64,000 nt of DNA, taken from Ptiloglossa arizonensis. Taxonomy: Eukaryota > Arthropoda > Insecta > Hymenoptera > Colletidae. Made by a program: the position numbers and the translations under genes. Positions 63,401-64,000 of this stretch are shown here, one piece after another. The DNA lies in contig NC_135060.1 in NCBI RefSeq assembly GCF_051014685.1, positions 868,001-932,000 on the forward strand. The letters run 5' to 3'. The notes under the pieces are model-generated. The model was not told where the DNA came from, did not search any database, and was given only the letters and a program-made list of their open reading frames with translations. How positions within the stretch are numbered: position 1 is the stretch's first letter; every line of letters starts with the position of its first letter.

Positions 63401-64000
63401 GGAAGAATCCCTTTGATGTTACGCTTTACATACAATATTTACATACTATCAAGGGAAGACTTTAAACTTCTTGAGGATATTTTGAAGACCTCGGAGTACT
63501 TTCCACGGGCTTGCTGCATTAAGAATTTAAGAAAGGAGGAGCACGGTAGCATTTATTCATTCGGGCATTAATGAAAAGTTCCCGTAGCGTTTAGTACGAA
63601 AATAAATACCGTGAAAACGATAGAAGAGAATTCATAGACGATTCGACTGTACGCTCTGTGCCCAGCTAGTTGCTCCTAATCGATCGAACCGAGAAACTTA
63701 GGCACAGAAAATTCGACACAGTCTTATCGTTTTACGATGTCGAAAGAAACGACAAACAAGTTTTATACAAGTATATAAGACCGCAAAATAAACTCGAAAC
63801 GTATAAATAACACCCTCGAGTATGTCCGGACTGTCGACGTTAATTGTTTATTTTATCTTGTCGCGAATATCGTCCGGAATCTTTTAATCGATAACGATCG
63901 AAAGATTAATTTTTTCGATCCTCTGCGACAAAATACTCCCTTAAGTAGGAACAATATATCGAGCGTTAGATGCAAGTAACACGTCCCAACGACAATGTGA
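60499..64000. other. Downstream non-coding DNA; no supported gene
   Basis: Frames of 166-195 codons exist on the minus strand (60437-60937, 60907-61494) but overlap other frames and match nothing I recognise. A second frame at 61128-61490 has one hydrophobic stretch (SWLFYLAIGCAMVIRWIF) and an ATG, but no supporting signals. Lengths are within what chance allows in 64 kb. Confidence 0.45.

Overview
This is eukaryotic genomic DNA, almost certainly from an insect. The one clear gene has short GT-AG introns, AT-rich non-coding flanks and an AATAAA poly(A) signal. Bacterial-style gene packing, operons, rRNA, tRNA and CRISPR arrays are all absent. The very high density of CpG-containing words in non-coding DNA, together with abundant pyrimidine-tract and CG-type microsatellites, fits a hymenopteran such as a bee. 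That assignment is inference from composition, not from a recognised marker gene.

Layout. Positions 1-56 kb look like non-coding intergenic or long-intron DNA. The many open frames here are short, overlap one another on both strands, often lack an ATG, and carry no recognisable domain. What the stretch does hold is repeat structure: two related long hairpins (about 0.87-1.05 kb and 35.87-36.0 kb), a degenerate direct duplication (7.6-8.0 kb), simple repeats and G- or C-rich tracts, a diverged higher-order tandem array (24.0-24.8 kb), an inverted-repeat cluster (46.7-46.95 kb), and a palindromic cluster (53.5 kb). Two patches (52.65-52.8 and 57.65-57.89 kb) resemble decayed ends of insect transposable elements. 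Base composition becomes more AT-rich to the right of about 47.5 kb.

Genes. The only confident gene is a plus-strand, three-exon C2H2 zinc-finger protein at 58628-60327. It encodes 371 residues: an acidic/serine-rich N-terminal half with a CtBP-type ALDLTVK motif, followed by one incomplete and four complete zinc fingers. A second, tentative gene lies on the minus strand at 56044-56385. It is a 113-residue ORF with a signal-peptide-like N-terminus, five cysteines, a good start context and a downstream poly(A) signal. If real, the two genes are divergently arranged about 2.2 kb apart. Nothing in the sequence ties them to a shared pathway.

Most interesting for follow-up: the pair of homologous hairpins whose arms differ from each other yet remain self-complementary within each copy, the alternating long/short tandem array, and the candidate secreted peptide.
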